64,000 bases of DNA, taken from Streptomyces olivaceoviridis. Its GTDB lineage: Bacteria > Actinomycetota > Actinomycetes > Streptomycetales > Streptomycetaceae. The stretch's first letter is position 1. Every line of letters starts with the position of its first letter. The stretch is taken from contig NZ_BMUI01000006.1 in the NCBI RefSeq assembly GCF_014650115.1, forward strand, positions 370,743-434,742, given 5' to 3'. Position numbers and translations under genes: made by a program. The notes under the pieces are model-generated. The model worked only from the letters and a program-made list of their open reading frames with translations. It was not told the origin of the DNA and ran no database searches. Positions 55,522 to 64,000 of this stretch are shown piece after piece.

Positions 55522-56586
55522 TCAGGCGTTGCTGACGGCCACCCAGCGGTCCAGGGTGCGCTTGGCCGCGCCCGAGTCGATCGACTCCGCGGCCCGCGCC
55601 ATGCCCGCGCGGATCTGCTCGGTGAGCGGCGCGTCCGTCGGCTCCAGGGCCACCAGCGCCGCCGCCGAGTTCAGCAGCACGGCGTCCCGTACGGCCCCCC
55701 TCTCGCCGTCCAGCAGCCGACGGGCGACCTCGGCGTTGTAGGAGGCGTCGGCACCGCGCAGGGCGTCCACGGGGACGAGGTCGATGCCGGCCTCGCGCGG
55801 GTCGAAGACCTCCTCCGTGACCTTGCCGTCCCGGACCACCCACACCCGGGAGGTGGCGGTGACGGTCAGCTCGTCCAGGCCGTCGTCGCCCCGGAAGACC
55901 AGCGCGGAGTTGCCGCGCTCCGCGAGGACACCGGCGACGATCGGCGCCATGCGGGGATCCGCGACCCCGACGGCCTGCGACCGCACCTGCGCGGGGTTGG
56001 TCAGCGGGCCCAGCACGTTGAAGGTGGTCCGGATGCCCAACTGGCCGCGCGCGGCGGCGACATGACGCAGGGACGGGTGGAACCGCACCGCGAAGCAGAT
56101 GGTGATGCCGGCCTCCTCGGCCACCTCGGCCACCCGCTGCGGGGTCAGGTTGAGGTTGACGCCCAGCTTCTCCAGGACGTCGGAGGAGCCGGAGGCGGAG
56201 GACGCGGCGCGGTTGCCGTGCTTGACGACCTTCGCCCCCGCGCCCGCGACGACGATCGAGGACATGGTGGAGATGTTCACCGTCTTCGCTCCGTCGCCGC
56301 CGGTGCCGACGATGTCCACGGCCGGGCCGGGCACCTCGATGACGTTCGCGTGCGCGTACATCGTCCGGACCAGTCCGGTGATCTCCTGGACCGTCTCGCC
56401 CTTGGCCCGCAGCGCCACCATGAACCCGGCGATCTGCGCGTCGGTCGCCTCCCCGCGCATGATCAGGTCCATCGCCCAGGCGGTGTCGTCGGCGGACAGG
56501 TCCCGGCCGTCCAGCAGACCGTTCAGCAGGGCGGGCCAGGAGCGGCCCGCCGCGGTGTCGCCTCCAGCGGGGGTCACAGCGCTCAT
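55522..56586 (-). CDS. trpD: Anthranilate phosphoribosyltransferase
   Basis: A 354-residue enzyme adding phosphoribosyl from PRPP to anthranilate, the second step of tryptophan synthesis. Motifs: [20 protein letters not shown] (PRPP loop), [51 protein letters not shown] and [14 protein letters not shown]. It acts on the product of the fused anthranilate synthase at 26205-28076, though the genes are 27 kb apart. It lies next to the ctaE-qcrCAB block, as trpD (Rv2192c) does in M. tuberculosis. No attenuator is visible upstream. Confidence 0.96.
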   Translation of the reverse strand: MSAVTPAGGDTAAGRSWPALLNGLLDGRDLSADDTAWAMDLIMRGEATDAQIAGFMVALRAKGETVQEITGLVRTMYAHANVIEVPGPAVDIVGTGGDGAKTVNISTMSSIVVAGAGAKVVKHGNRAASSASGSSDVLEKLGVNLNLTPQRVAEVAEEAGITICFAVRFHPSLRHVAAARGQLGIRTTFNVLGPLTNPAQVRSQAVGVADPRMAPIVAGVLAERGNSALVFRGDDGLDELTVTATSRVWVVRDGKVTEEVFDPREAGIDLVPVDALRGADASYNAEVARRLLDGERGAVRDAVLLNSAAALVALEPTDAPLTEQIRAGMARAAESIDSGAAKRTLDRWVAVSNA

Positions 56587-56649
56587 CAGCCGCTCCTTGA
56601 ACAGGTTCCTGCTACGTCGTACACCACCCTATCCAGCCGGGCGGCACGG

Positions 56650-56686
56650 CGAAGGGCCCCGTCCGCGTTGCGGACGGGGCCCTTCG
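56650..56686 (-). terminator. Terminator of the ctaE-qcrCAB cluster
   Basis: A perfect stem of 16-17 bp (56650-56665 with 56671-56686), closing a 3-5 nt loop, 23 bp beyond the qcrB stop. It separates the respiratory genes from trpD downstream. Confidence 0.88.
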
Positions 56687-56708
56687 GCGTGGCGTGGCGA
56701 CGCGGGGA

Positions 56709-58346
56709 TCAGTGGTGGCCGTGGCCGCTCGTGATCTCCTTGTACTCCTCGACGGTCGGCTTCGGGATCTGGTTGTCCTCGCCGAAGTAGGCGTTGGACA
56801 GCTTCGTCCGCAGCTTCTCCGAGGCCGGGACCTTGCGCTCGACCCCGTTCTCGTCGACCGTCGGACCGATCTCGGCCGGCTGGTACTGATGGTGCGAGGT
56901 GAGCGTGTGCAGCTGCTCCTGGCTGAGCGGCTCGTGCACCTCGATGAACTCACCGTGCGGCAGCCGCTTGATGATGCCGGTCTCGCGGCCGTGCAGCACC
57001 TTGTCGCGGTCGCGGCGCTGGAGACCCAGGCAGATCCGCTTGGTGGCGATGAAGGCGAGGACCGGGCCCACGAAGTAGGCGATCCGGACGAACCAGGTGA
57101 CCGCGTTGATCGACAGGTGGAAGTGCGTGGCGAAGATGTCGTTGCCGCCACCGATCAGCATCACGAAGTACACGGTCAGCCAGGCGACACCGAACGCCGT
57201 ACGCGTCGGGGCGTTGCGCGGGCGGTCCAGGATGTGGTGCTCGCGCTTGTCGCCGGTGACCCAGGCCTCGATGAACGGGTACACCGCGATCGCGCCGAGG
57301 ATCACGCCGAACAGCACCAGCGGGATGAACACGCCCAGGACCAGCGTGTGGCCCCAGAAGTTGATCTCCCAGCCCGGCATGGCGCGGATCAGGCCCTCGG
57401 CCATACCCATGTACCAGTCCGGCTGGGCGCCGGTGGACACCTGGTCCGGACGGTAGGGGCCGATGGCCCAGATCGGGTTGATCTGCGCGACGGCCGCGAG
57501 GGCCGCGAGCGCACCGAAGACCAGGAAGAAGAAGCCGCCGGCCTTCGCCATGTACACCGGCAGCAGCGGCATGCCGACGACGTTCTTGTTCGTCTTGCCG
57601 GGACCCGCGAACTGCGTGTGCTTGTGGTAGAAGACCAGGATCAGGTGGCCCACCACCAGGCCCAGCATGATGCCCGGCAGCAGCAGGATGTGGATCGAGT
57701 AGAAGCGGGCCACGAAGTCGCCGCCCGGGAACTCGCCGCCGAAGAGGAAGAACGAGATGTACGTGCCGACGATCGGCACGGACAGGATCGCGCCCTCCAT
57801 GAAGCGGACACCGGTGCCGGAGAGCAGGTCGTCCGGGAGCGAGTAACCGGTGAAACCGGTGAACATGCCCAGGACGAACAGCAGGAAGCCGAACAGCCAG
57901 TTGATCTCACGCGGCTTGCGGAACGCGCCGGTGAAGAACACGCGCATCATGTGCACGAACATGCCGGCGATGAAGACGACCGCGCCCCAGTGGTGGATCT
58001 GCCGGATGAGCAGACCACCGCGCACGTCGAAGGAGATGTGCAGGGTCGAGCTGAACGCCTCGGACATCAGCTGTCCCTGGAGCGGGACGTAGGAGCCGTG
58101 GTACTCCACCTCGTTCATCGACGGGTGGAAGAACAGCGTCAGGTAGACACCCGTCAGGATGATGATGATGAAGCTGTAGAGGCAGACCTCACCCAACATG
58201 AACGACCAGTGGTCGGGGAAGATCTTGCGCATGTTGGCCTTGGCGAGGGAGTAGATCCCGAGCCGGCCGTCGGCCCAGTCGGCGAGACGCTCGCCGGCCG
58301 GTGCCTTCCCGCGGGGGCGGGAGGTCTCGTTCGCTGAAGTACTCAT
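56709..58346 (-). CDS. qcrB: Cytochrome bc1 complex cytochrome b subunit
   Basis: A 545-residue polytopic membrane protein, the quinol-oxidising core of the bc1 complex. Eight or more helices, two pairs of haem-ligand His (as in HHWGAVVFIAGMFVHMMRV) and the actinobacterial C-terminal extension beyond residue 400 are present. The PEWY-like Qo motif appears as QPDWYMGMAEG. It overlaps qcrA by 4 bp (58343-58346), so the two are translationally coupled. The enzyme forms a supercomplex with aa3 oxidase in actinobacteria (established knowledge). Confidence 0.96.
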   Translation of the reverse strand: MSTSANETSRPRGKAPAGERLADWADGRLGIYSLAKANMRKIFPDHWSFMLGEVCLYSFIIIILTGVYLTLFFHPSMNEVEYHGSYVPLQGQLMSEAFSSTLHISFDVRGGLLIRQIHHWGAVVFIAGMFVHMMRVFFTGAFRKPREINWLFGFLLFVLGMFTGFTGYSLPDDLLSGTGVRFMEGAILSVPIVGTYISFFLFGGEFPGGDFVARFYSIHILLLPGIMLGLVVGHLILVFYHKHTQFAGPGKTNKNVVGMPLLPVYMAKAGGFFFLVFGALAALAAVAQINPIWAIGPYRPDQVSTGAQPDWYMGMAEGLIRAMPGWEINFWGHTLVLGVFIPLVLFGVILGAIAVYPFIEAWVTGDKREHHILDRPRNAPTRTAFGVAWLTVYFVMLIGGGNDIFATHFHLSINAVTWFVRIAYFVGPVLAFIATKRICLGLQRRDRDKVLHGRETGIIKRLPHGEFIEVHEPLSQEQLHTLTSHHQYQPAEIGPTVDENGVERKVPASEKLRTKLSNAYFGEDNQIPKPTVEEYKEITSGHGHH

Positions 58347-59401
58347 CCGCGCTCCCAGAATGCAGGACCGACGGGCTCCTCGAAGTCGCCGAGCGCCTGG
58401 AGGTAACCCTCACTGTCCACACCGATGCGCAGCTGCGGCAGGGCGTGGCCGGCGGGACCGAAGATCACTCGGGCGCCGTCGGAGAGGTCGAAGGTGGACT
58501 GGTGGCACGGGCACAGCACGTGGTGCGTCTGCTGCTCGTACAGGGAGATCGGGCAGCCGACGTGGGTGCAGATCTTCGAGTAGGCGACGATGCCCTCGTG
58601 CGACCACTCCAGCTCGCGCTTGTCCTTGATGTTGCCCGGCTGGAGCCGGACGATCATCAGGGCGGCCTTGGCGATCTCCGTCTGGAACTCCTCGGAGTGC
58701 TCCTCCAGGCCGTCCGGCTTGGCGAAGGTGAGGGAGCCGACGGCGACGTCCTCGGGACGCAGCGGCTGGTTCGTGTTCATGTTGACCAGGCGCTTGCCCT
58801 TGGCCCAGATGGTGTGGCGGAGCTTGGTCCCCGGCGCCGGGCCGAGACCGCCGAGCAGCATGACACCGGAGAGCGGCACCAGGGCCAGCGCGCCGAACAT
58901 CGTGTTGCGGATCAGCTTGCGGCGGCCGAGCGCCGACTCCTTGGCGCCCTGGCGGAAGTCCGCGTGGACCTTCGCCCGGACGTCGGAGGGAGCCTCGATC
59001 GCGTGCCGGTCGTCGGCGACCTCCTCGTCGGACATCAGGGTGCGGGCCCAGTGGACCGCGCCCGCGCCGATGCAGAACAGCGCCACACCGAGGGTCAGGC
59101 CGAGCGCGAAGTTCATCGCGCTGATGTGCCCGATCGGGAAGACGAAGATCTGCTTGTCGTTCGGGATGGCCAGGTACGCGACGATGAAGCCGATGGTGGC
59201 CAGCATCGACACCGTGAACAGCAGGGCCACCACGCGCTCGGACCGCTTGGCGGCCCGCTCGTCGATGTCCTGGATCCGGTGCTCGTGCGGCGGCAGCCCC
59301 GGGTCCGCGAACGGGTTCTCCTCGTCCGCGATCCCTACCGCGCCGTGCGCGTGGTCCTGCTCAGCAGGCAGGTTCTCTTCTGGAATGTCTTGGCTACTCA
59401 T
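58343..59401 (-). CDS. qcrA: Cytochrome bc1 complex Rieske iron-sulfur subunit
   Basis: A 352-residue protein with three N-terminal membrane helices (~70-220), unlike the single helix of mitochondrial Rieske proteins. The C-terminal Rieske domain has CTHVGCPISLYEQQTHHVLCPCHQSTFDL, containing the two Cys and two His ligands of the [2Fe-2S] cluster plus the disulfide Cys pair. It is overlapped by qcrC and qcrB at both ends (ATGA junctions), making an operon. An acidic N-terminus is typical of actinobacterial QcrA. Confidence 0.96.
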   Translation of the reverse strand: MSSQDIPEENLPAEQDHAHGAVGIADEENPFADPGLPPHEHRIQDIDERAAKRSERVVALLFTVSMLATIGFIVAYLAIPNDKQIFVFPIGHISAMNFALGLTLGVALFCIGAGAVHWARTLMSDEEVADDRHAIEAPSDVRAKVHADFRQGAKESALGRRKLIRNTMFGALALVPLSGVMLLGGLGPAPGTKLRHTIWAKGKRLVNMNTNQPLRPEDVAVGSLTFAKPDGLEEHSEEFQTEIAKAALMIVRLQPGNIKDKRELEWSHEGIVAYSKICTHVGCPISLYEQQTHHVLCPCHQSTFDLSDGARVIFGPAGHALPQLRIGVDSEGYLQALGDFEEPVGPAFWERG

Positions 59402-60210
59402 GACTTCTTGGCCTTTGCGGTCCGAGCGGCGACCCAGACGGCGACCACGATGAGCGTGCCGAGGCCGAAGATCCAGCCGAACAGACCCTCACTGACCGGC
59501 CCGAGGCCGCCCAGCTCCAGACCACCCGGGTTCTCGGTCTTGTCGCCGTTGACCGCGTTGAGGTACGCGATGATGTCCTTCTTGTTCTTCTCCGACAGCG
59601 TGGTGTCGGGGAAGGACGGCATGTTCTGCGGGCCCGTCTGCATGGCCTCGTAGATGTGCTTCGGAGCGACACCCTCCAGGTCCGGCGCGAACTTGCCCTT
59701 GGTCAGGGCACCGCCCTTGCCGGTGAAGTTGTGGCACTGCGCGCAGTTGGTGCGGAACAGCTCGCCGCCCTTGGCGATGTCCGCGCCCGCGGGGCCGTAC
59801 TGCTGCTTCGTGGGCACACTCGGGCCGGCGCCCAGCGAGGCGACGTACGCGGCGAGCTGGTCGATCTGGGCCTGCGAGTAGATGTTCTTCTTGCGCGGGA
59901 CCTGGGCGCCCTGCGAGGTGGCGGCGGGCATACGGCCGGTGCCGACCTGGAAGTCGACGGCCGCGGCGCCCACGCCGACGAGGCTCGGGCCGTCGGAGGA
60001 GCCCTGGCCACCGGTGCCGTGGCAGCTGGCGCAGCCGACCTCGTAGAGCTTCTTGCCCTCCTTGATGGTCAGGGACTGGGAGGTTTCATCGGCCTGCGCC
60101 TTGCCCGCGGGCGCGAACGCGGCGTACAGCCCCCCAGTGGCCGCCAGCGCGAGGAGTAGGACGACGACCGCCGCCAGCGGATGGCGTCGTCGTACGGAGA
60201 GCTTTTTCAC
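59398..60210 (-). CDS. qcrC: Cytochrome bc1 complex dihaem cytochrome c subunit
   Basis: A 270-residue membrane-bound cytochrome with two CxxCH haem sites: CASCHGTGGQG (~58) and CAQCHNFTGKGG (~159). An N-terminal signal-anchor (LAAVVVLLLALAATGGLYAAF) and a C-terminal membrane helix (GWIFGLGTLIVVAVWVAART) flank them. The second haem passes electrons directly to the aa3 oxidase, since actinobacteria have no soluble cytochrome c (established knowledge). Its end overlaps qcrA. Confidence 0.96.
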   Translation of the reverse strand: MKKLSVRRRHPLAAVVVLLLALAATGGLYAAFAPAGKAQADETSQSLTIKEGKKLYEVGCASCHGTGGQGSSDGPSLVGVGAAAVDFQVGTGRMPAATSQGAQVPRKKNIYSQAQIDQLAAYVASLGAGPSVPTKQQYGPAGADIAKGGELFRTNCAQCHNFTGKGGALTKGKFAPDLEGVAPKHIYEAMQTGPQNMPSFPDTTLSEKNKKDIIAYLNAVNGDKTENPGGLELGGLGPVSEGLFGWIFGLGTLIVVAVWVAARTAKAKKS

Positions 60211-60272
60211 GGATTACCCCGGTGTCAGGATCTTCTGCGTCGGTGCTTCTGGATGTGCGGGAGTGGTCCCGG

Positions 60273-60893
60273 CTACTTGATCAGGTAGATCGTGGCGAAG
60301 AGGCCGATCCAGACGACATCGACGAAGTGCCAGTAGTAGGACACGACGATGGCGGCGGTCGCCTGCTCGTGAGTGAACCTCTTGGCCATGTAGGTGCGGC
60401 CGAGGACCAGCAGGAAGGCGATGAGACCGCCCGTCACGTGCAGGCCGTGGAAGCCGGTGGTCAGGTAGAACACCGAGCCGTACGGGTCGGAGGACAGCGA
60501 GATGCCGTCCTTCTTCACCAGCTCCGTGTACTCGTAGATCTGACCGCCGATGAAGATCGCACCCATGATGAAGGTGAGGATGAACCAGCCACGGAGCTTC
60601 TTCACATCGCCGCGCTCGGCCGCGAACACGCCGAGCTGGCAGGTGAGGGAGGAGAGCACCAGGATCGTGGTGTTCGTGGCGGAGAAGGGCACGTTGAGTG
60701 CCTCCGCCATCTCCTTCCAGTGAGCTGGTCCGGTCACCGACCGGAGGGTGAAGTACATCGCGAAGAGGGCCGCGAAGAACATCAGCTCGGAACTCAGCCA
60801 GATGATGGTTCCGACGCTGGTGAGGTTCGGCCGGTTGACCGACGGGTGCGCGTGCCCGGTTTCTACTGTCGTTGCTGTCGCCACGACCGACAT
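60273..60893 (-). CDS. ctaE: Cytochrome c oxidase subunit III
   Basis: A 206-residue protein with five membrane segments and the conserved [40 protein letters not shown] and [21 protein letters not shown] segments of COX3. It is the first gene of the ctaE-qcrC-qcrA-qcrB cluster; the gap to qcrC is 62 bp. The ATG at 60893 lies inside a 21-bp palindrome and has no ribosome binding site, so the transcript may be leaderless. Confidence 0.96.
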   Translation of the reverse strand: MSVVATATTVETGHAHPSVNRPNLTSVGTIIWLSSELMFFAALFAMYFTLRSVTGPAHWKEMAEALNVPFSATNTTILVLSSLTCQLGVFAAERGDVKKLRGWFILTFIMGAIFIGGQIYEYTELVKKDGISLSSDPYGSVFYLTTGFHGLHVTGGLIAFLLVLGRTYMAKRFTHEQATAAIVVSYYWHFVDVVWIGLFATIYLIK

Positions 60894-60904
60894 TATGTCG
60901 GTCG
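60884..60904. promoter_or_regulatory. 21-bp palindrome over the ctaE start codon
   Basis: Perfect 10-bp arms CGACCGACAT and ATGTCGGTCG around a single T. The ctaE ATG (60893-60891, minus strand) is within it. On the minus strand GATAAG (60910-60905) overlies the -10 position just before it. Such an operator would block initiation of the ctaE-qcrCAB transcript. Confidence 0.6.
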
Positions 60905-61059
60905 CTTATCTCGCGCTCACTCCGGGGGGTGCCGTTCGGAGTGTTGCCACCCGCCGGACCGGTGTTGACGTGGTGTTCACGGGGACGATGGCGGGAGTAA
61001 CATCCGCCGGAACGGGCCCGCCCGTCCTGTCCGTACGACGCTGACGTCTCGGAGGAACA

Positions 61060-61461
61060 ATGCAGCCGACCGCCACGGTGCTGGTCTACAGCGACGACTC
61101 CAACACCCGCGAGCAAGTACGGCTGGCGGCCGGGCGTCGGCCGGCGCCCGACGTCCCCCTCGTCGAGTTCGTGGAGTGTGCGACTCCGCAGGCGGTGCTG
61201 CGCGAGCTGGACAAGGGCGGCATCGACGTCTGCGTGCTCGACGGCGAGGCCGTGCCGATGGGCGGCATGGGAGTGTGCCGGCAGATCAAGGACGAGGTGT
61301 TCAACTGTCCGCCGGTGCTGCTGCTCATGGGACGGCCGCAGGACGCGTGGCTGGCCACGTGGAGCCGGGCCGACGCGGCGGTCACCCTGCCGGTGGATCC
61401 GGTGGAGTTCGCCTCCTCCCTGGCCTCTCTGCTGCGTCAGCGGCGCCTGGTGGGCGCCTAG
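61060..61461 (+). CDS. Stand-alone degenerate response-regulator receiver protein
   Basis: A 133-residue CheY-fold protein with no output domain. The acidic pocket (SDD at 11-13) and the phosphoacceptor position Asp61 (VCVLDGEA) are kept. The conserved Ser/Thr is replaced by Met90 (LLLMGRP) and the conserved Lys by a hydrophobic residue (VTLPVDP at 108-113). Classical phosphorelay is therefore doubtful; it may work as a protein-protein adaptor. The start has TCGGAGGAAC. It is divergent from ctaE and unlinked to any kinase gene, a conserved oddity of the respiratory block. Confidence 0.8.
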   Translation: MQPTATVLVYSDDSNTREQVRLAAGRRPAPDVPLVEFVECATPQAVLRELDKGGIDVCVLDGEAVPMGGMGVCRQIKDEVFNCPPVLLLMGRPQDAWLATWSRADAAVTLPVDPVEFASSLASLLRQRRLVGA

Positions 61462-61535
61462 CGGGGCGGGGCGCCGGGTTCCTGGGCGAGTGCGGGCCGG
61501 TCGGTCCTCCTCGCGCAGTTCCCCGCGCCCCTTCA

Positions 61536-62798
61536 TCACGCCGCCGCCGGCTGGACGCGTAGCGCGTCCCCCGGGGCCGGGCCGTCCGGTTTGCCGTTGA
61601 AGAGGGCGCTGCCCTGACGCCACTTCTGCCAGTCGACGTTCCAGTCGCCGAAGCCGTTGCCGAAGGGTTCCATGTCGTCGCCGTTGGAGTTGACGACCTT
61701 GACGATGTCGCCCTCGCGGACGGTGTCGAAGAACCACTCGGCGTTGGACGTGCTCATCCCGGTGCAGCCGTGGCTGACGTTGGCGTACCCCTGGGAGCCC
61801 ACCGACCAGGGGGCGGCGTGGACGTACTCGCCGGACCAGGTGACCCGGGTGGCGTAGTAGACCGGCAGGTCGTAGGAGTCGGAGCTGCCCTCGGCGATGC
61901 CGACCGTGGTGCCGCGCATGCGTACGAAGTACTGCTTGGCCAGGACGACCTTGACGCCGTTGCGGGTCTCGAAGCCGGGCTTGCCCGTCGTGATGGGGAT
62001 CTGGTTGATCTCCCGGCCGTTCTTGTAGACCGTCATCTGGTGCGTGGCGGCGTCCGTGAGGGCCTCGATCCTGTCACCGGTGGTGATCTTCAGCGGCTTG
62101 GCCGTGCCGCCCCACAGCCGGTCGCCGATCTTGACGCCCTCCAGGTTGCTGTGCACCTGGATGGTGGCGTGAGCGGGCCAGTAGTCCTTGGGCCGGTAGT
62201 GGAGTTCCTTGTTGTCGACCCAGTGCCAGGCGCCCTGCACGGCCGGCGCGGAGTCCACCCGGAGGGCCTGTTCCACGACGGCGCGCTGCGCCTTGTCCTT
62301 GATCTCGTGGTCGAGTTGGGCCGTGATCGGCTGGCCGACGCCGTAGGTGCCCTTCTCCGGCCCGAACGTGACGTTCAGGCGCTGCTTGGTGGTCGGCTGA
62401 CTGGTGTCGAACGTGAAGACCTTGCGGCCGGGCGCGCCCTTCTCGTCCTCGGTGCTCACCGTGACCGTGTAGTGGGCGTTGGCGGCCAGCGGGGAGGTGC
62501 TGTGCCAGCGGCTGCCGTCGGCGGCGAGTTCGCCCGCCACATGGCGCCCTGTGGAGTCCTGGGCGGTGACGTCCGTGATACGGCCCTCGTCGCCGTCGGC
62601 GGTCACCTCCAGGGGCTTGTCCGGGTCGGCCCGCTTCCCCGCTTCGGTGGGGCCGTTGAAGGAGATCAGGCCCGCTGCGTCGTACGGCTTGGCCGACAAG
62701 GGGTTGCCGTCCGAACCGCAAGCGGTGACGCCCGCGCCGAGGGCGGTCACCAGCAGCGCGCAGCTGACGACGGTGCGGGTCCGCGGAGTGTGGTTCAT
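61536..62798 (-). CDS. L,D-transpeptidase lipoprotein
   Basis: A 420-residue lipoprotein (lipobox LGAGVTACGSD, Cys27) with two Ig-like domains (~45-270) and a C-terminal YkuD L,D-transpeptidase domain, whose nucleophile is Cys345 in NVSHGCTGMSTSNAEWF (HxxxSHGC). It forms 3-3 peptidoglycan cross-links, which are beta-lactam-tolerant apart from carbapenems. The architecture matches mycobacterial LdtMt2/LdtMt1 type enzymes. It sits between the receiver gene and ctaF. It is transcribed away from the strong hairpin at 62922-62969. Confidence 0.93.
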   Translation of the reverse strand: MNHTPRTRTVVSCALLVTALGAGVTACGSDGNPLSAKPYDAAGLISFNGPTEAGKRADPDKPLEVTADGDEGRITDVTAQDSTGRHVAGELAADGSRWHSTSPLAANAHYTVTVSTEDEKGAPGRKVFTFDTSQPTTKQRLNVTFGPEKGTYGVGQPITAQLDHEIKDKAQRAVVEQALRVDSAPAVQGAWHWVDNKELHYRPKDYWPAHATIQVHSNLEGVKIGDRLWGGTAKPLKITTGDRIEALTDAATHQMTVYKNGREINQIPITTGKPGFETRNGVKVVLAKQYFVRMRGTTVGIAEGSSDSYDLPVYYATRVTWSGEYVHAAPWSVGSQGYANVSHGCTGMSTSNAEWFFDTVREGDIVKVVNSNGDDMEPFGNGFGDWNVDWQKWRQGSALFNGKPDGPAPGDALRVQPAAA

Positions 62799-62921
62799 AT
62801 GATCACGCTATGAGATGAAGAGCTCACTGGCATGGCAGGTAACTCGTACGAGCGAACGACACTGCGCCAGAAGAAGGACACCGCGGAGGGCGCGCGCGGG
62901 ACACGCCGGGAGCAGCCGGAA

Positions 62922-62969
62922 ACGCCGGGAGCCCGGACTCCCCTGACGGGGGGTCCGGGCTCCCGGCGT
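62922..62969 (-). terminator. Very strong hairpin terminator downstream of ctaF
   Basis: A 22-bp stem (62922-62943 with 62948-62969) with one T-G wobble and a 4-nt TGAC loop. It is 14 bp beyond the ctaF stop (62983), and separates it from the L,D-transpeptidase gene on the same strand. Confidence 0.92.
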
Positions 62970-62982
62970 ATTGCCGAGCGTT

Positions 62983-63381
62983 CTACTGGGTGCGGTTCTC
63001 ACCGTGGTAGTACTCGAACACCCAGCCGAAGATGCCGACCACGATGAACGGGGCGGCGAAGTAGATCAGCCACCAGCCGATCGCGATGCTGAGGAAGGCG
63101 ACGGCGCCGCCGAAGCCCAGCATGAGCGGCTGCCAGCTGTGCGGGCTGAAGAAGCCCAGCTCGCCCGCGTCGTCCGCGACGTCGGCCTCCTTGTCGTCCT
63201 GGGCGCCCGCGTCGACCCGCCGGGCCGTGAAGCCCAGGTAGAAGCCGATCATGACGCTCAGGCCGAAGGCCAGGAAGAGCGCGGTGGTACCGGCCGGCTC
63301 CTTCGACCACACGCCATACACGATGGCCATGATCAGGATGAAGACGCTCAGCCAGATGAACATCCGACCCTGGATCTTCAC
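62983..63381 (-). CDS. ctaF: Cytochrome c oxidase subunit 4 (actinobacterial type)
   Basis: A 132-residue protein with four membrane segments in two pairs: [41 protein letters not shown], then [36 protein letters not shown], a C-terminal acidic HGENRTQ. It is the small actinobacterial subunit IV of aa3 oxidase. Its start overlaps ctaD (ATGA at 63378-63381), so the two are coupled. It needs ctaC upstream, which is beyond the window. Confidence 0.94.
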   Translation of the reverse strand: MKIQGRMFIWLSVFILIMAIVYGVWSKEPAGTTALFLAFGLSVMIGFYLGFTARRVDAGAQDDKEADVADDAGELGFFSPHSWQPLMLGFGGAVAFLSIAIGWWLIYFAAPFIVVGIFGWVFEYYHGENRTQ

Positions 63382-64000
63382 TTGCCGGCCTCCTTGCTGC
63401 CCGCGACGGCGGTGCCGTGACCGGCGTGCTCAAGCTGTTCGAGCGCGGCGATCTCAGGGTGGTGCAGGTCGAACGCCGGGGATTCGCTGCGGATCCGCGG
63501 CAGGGTGAGGAAGTTGTGCCGGGGCGGCGGGCAGGAAGTCGCCCACTCCAGCGAGCGGCCGTAGCCCCACGGGTCGTCCACGCCGACCGGCTTGCCGTAC
63601 TTGGCCGTCTTCCAGACGTTGTAGAGGAACGGCAGGATCGACAGGCCGAGCAGGAAGGAGCTGATGGTCGACACCGTGTTCAGCGCGGTGAAGCCGTCGG
63701 CGGCCAGGTAGTCGGCGTACCGGCGCGGCATGCCCTCGGCGCCCAGCCAGTGCTGGACCAGGAAGGTGCCGTGGAAGCCGATGAACAGCGTCCAGAAGGT
63801 GATCTTGCCGAGACGCTCGTCGAGCATCTTGCCGGTCCACTTCGGCCACCAGAAGTGGAAGCCGGAGAACATCGCGAAGACGACCGTACCGAAGACCACG
63901 TAGTGGAAGTGGGCCACCACGAAGTACGAGTCGGAGACGTGGAAGTCCATGGGCGGCGAGGCCAGGATGACACCGGTCAGACCACCGAACGTGAAGGTGA
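63378..64000 (-). CDS. ctaD: Cytochrome c oxidase subunit I, C-terminal part (gene runs past the window end)
   Basis: The C-terminal ~207 codons of the haem-copper oxidase core subunit; the frame is open to the last base, so the N-terminus lies outside. Visible are [25 protein letters not shown], containing the two haem-ligand region His residues (HFHYV) of helix [16 protein letters not shown], and the C-terminal tail. The C-terminus is Ala/Lys-rich ([10 protein letters not shown]). It is co-transcribed with ctaF. The catalytic tyrosine-His pair is upstream of the window. Confidence 0.96.
   Translation of the reverse strand, partial: TFTFGGLTGVILASPPMDFHVSDSYFVVAHFHYVVFGTVVFAMFSGFHFWWPKWTGKMLDERLGKITFWTLFIGFHGTFLVQHWLGAEGMPRRYADYLAADGFTALNTVSTISSFLLGLSILPFLYNVWKTAKYGKPVGVDDPWGYGRSLEWATSCPPPRHNFLTLPRIRSESPAFDLHHPEIAALEQLEHAGHGTAVAGSKEAGK

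Overview
This window is high-GC actinobacterial chromosome, almost certainly Streptomyces. The evidence is very high third-position GC, frequent GTG/TTG starts, Streptomyces-type protein families, and a gene order that I recall (no search run) as matching the S. coelicolor SCO2094-SCO2155 region and, more loosely, M. tuberculosis Rv2172c-Rv2200c. About 60 protein genes cover nearly all of it. I see no tRNA, rRNA, CRISPR array, insertion sequence or prophage. It is vertically inherited core chromosome, with one likely accessory insertion: a cholesterol oxidase gene between fadD and a PimB-like glycosyltransferase.

Region by region. 1-3.2 kb: end of a DUF58 gene and a transglutaminase (TgpA-type) membrane protein, the distal end of a cell-wall/division cluster. 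3.2-5.5 kb: DUF3040 protein, methyltransferase and HEPN protein on the minus strand. 5.6-9.3 kb: operon of an ABC ATPase, a YhgE/Pip membrane protein and a TetR regulator, with a TetR-like operator at its head. 9.4-13 kb: DUF4126 membrane protein with a sequence matching the MacR box, a CrtI-like oxidoreductase, and a membrane protein with a Tyr/Gln/Gly-rich tail. 13-19.2 kb: metF and thiamine genes (thiE on the minus strand; thiO-thiS-thiG on the plus strand under a TPP riboswitch), with an Rv2175c-like DNA-binding protein and a ferredoxin-reductase-like flavoprotein. 19.3-24.5 kb: PASTA-domain Ser/Thr kinase, endonuclease IV, a DUF4396 membrane protein with a CsoR-like operator in its promoter, a sulfite-oxidase-like molybdoenzyme, bacterioferritin and the bacterioferritin-associated ferredoxin behind an iron box. 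24.6-29.1 kb: class II DAHP synthase, trp leader peptide and attenuator, fused anthranilate synthase, phosphofructokinase. 29.2-33.5 kb: MacR/MacS two-component system, acyltransferase, alpha/beta hydrolase and a disordered membrane protein. 33.5-38.5 kb: EEP nuclease-fold protein, ROK glucokinase, DUF5304, ArsA-like ATPase, SRPBCC protein, metallophosphoesterase. 38.8-44.8 kb: long-chain acyl-CoA synthetase, cholesterol oxidase, GT4 and GT87 glycosyltransferases. 44.9-53.8 kb: metallopeptidase-like lipoprotein, two NlpC/P60 hydrolases, NYN-domain protein, zinc ribbon, rhomboid protease, Lrp effector domain, kinase with a beta-propeller. 53.8-56.6 kb: class V PLP enzyme behind a SAM-IV riboswitch, then trpD. 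56.7-64 kb: the bc1-aa3 respiratory block ctaE-qcrC-qcrA-qcrB and ctaD-ctaF, with a degenerate receiver protein and an L,D-transpeptidase between them.

How the parts connect. Aromatic/tryptophan supply (aroH, trpEG, trpD), thiamine and one-carbon metabolism, iron storage and release (bfr, bfd), lipid/PIM-type envelope assembly, and terminal respiration sit side by side. RNA- and DNA-level control is unusually visible: TPP and SAM-IV riboswitches, a trp attenuator, an iron box, and TetR-, MacR- and CsoR-like operators. Several genes look leaderless, including metF, the PASTA kinase, ctaE, the DUF4126 gene and the alpha/beta hydrolase.
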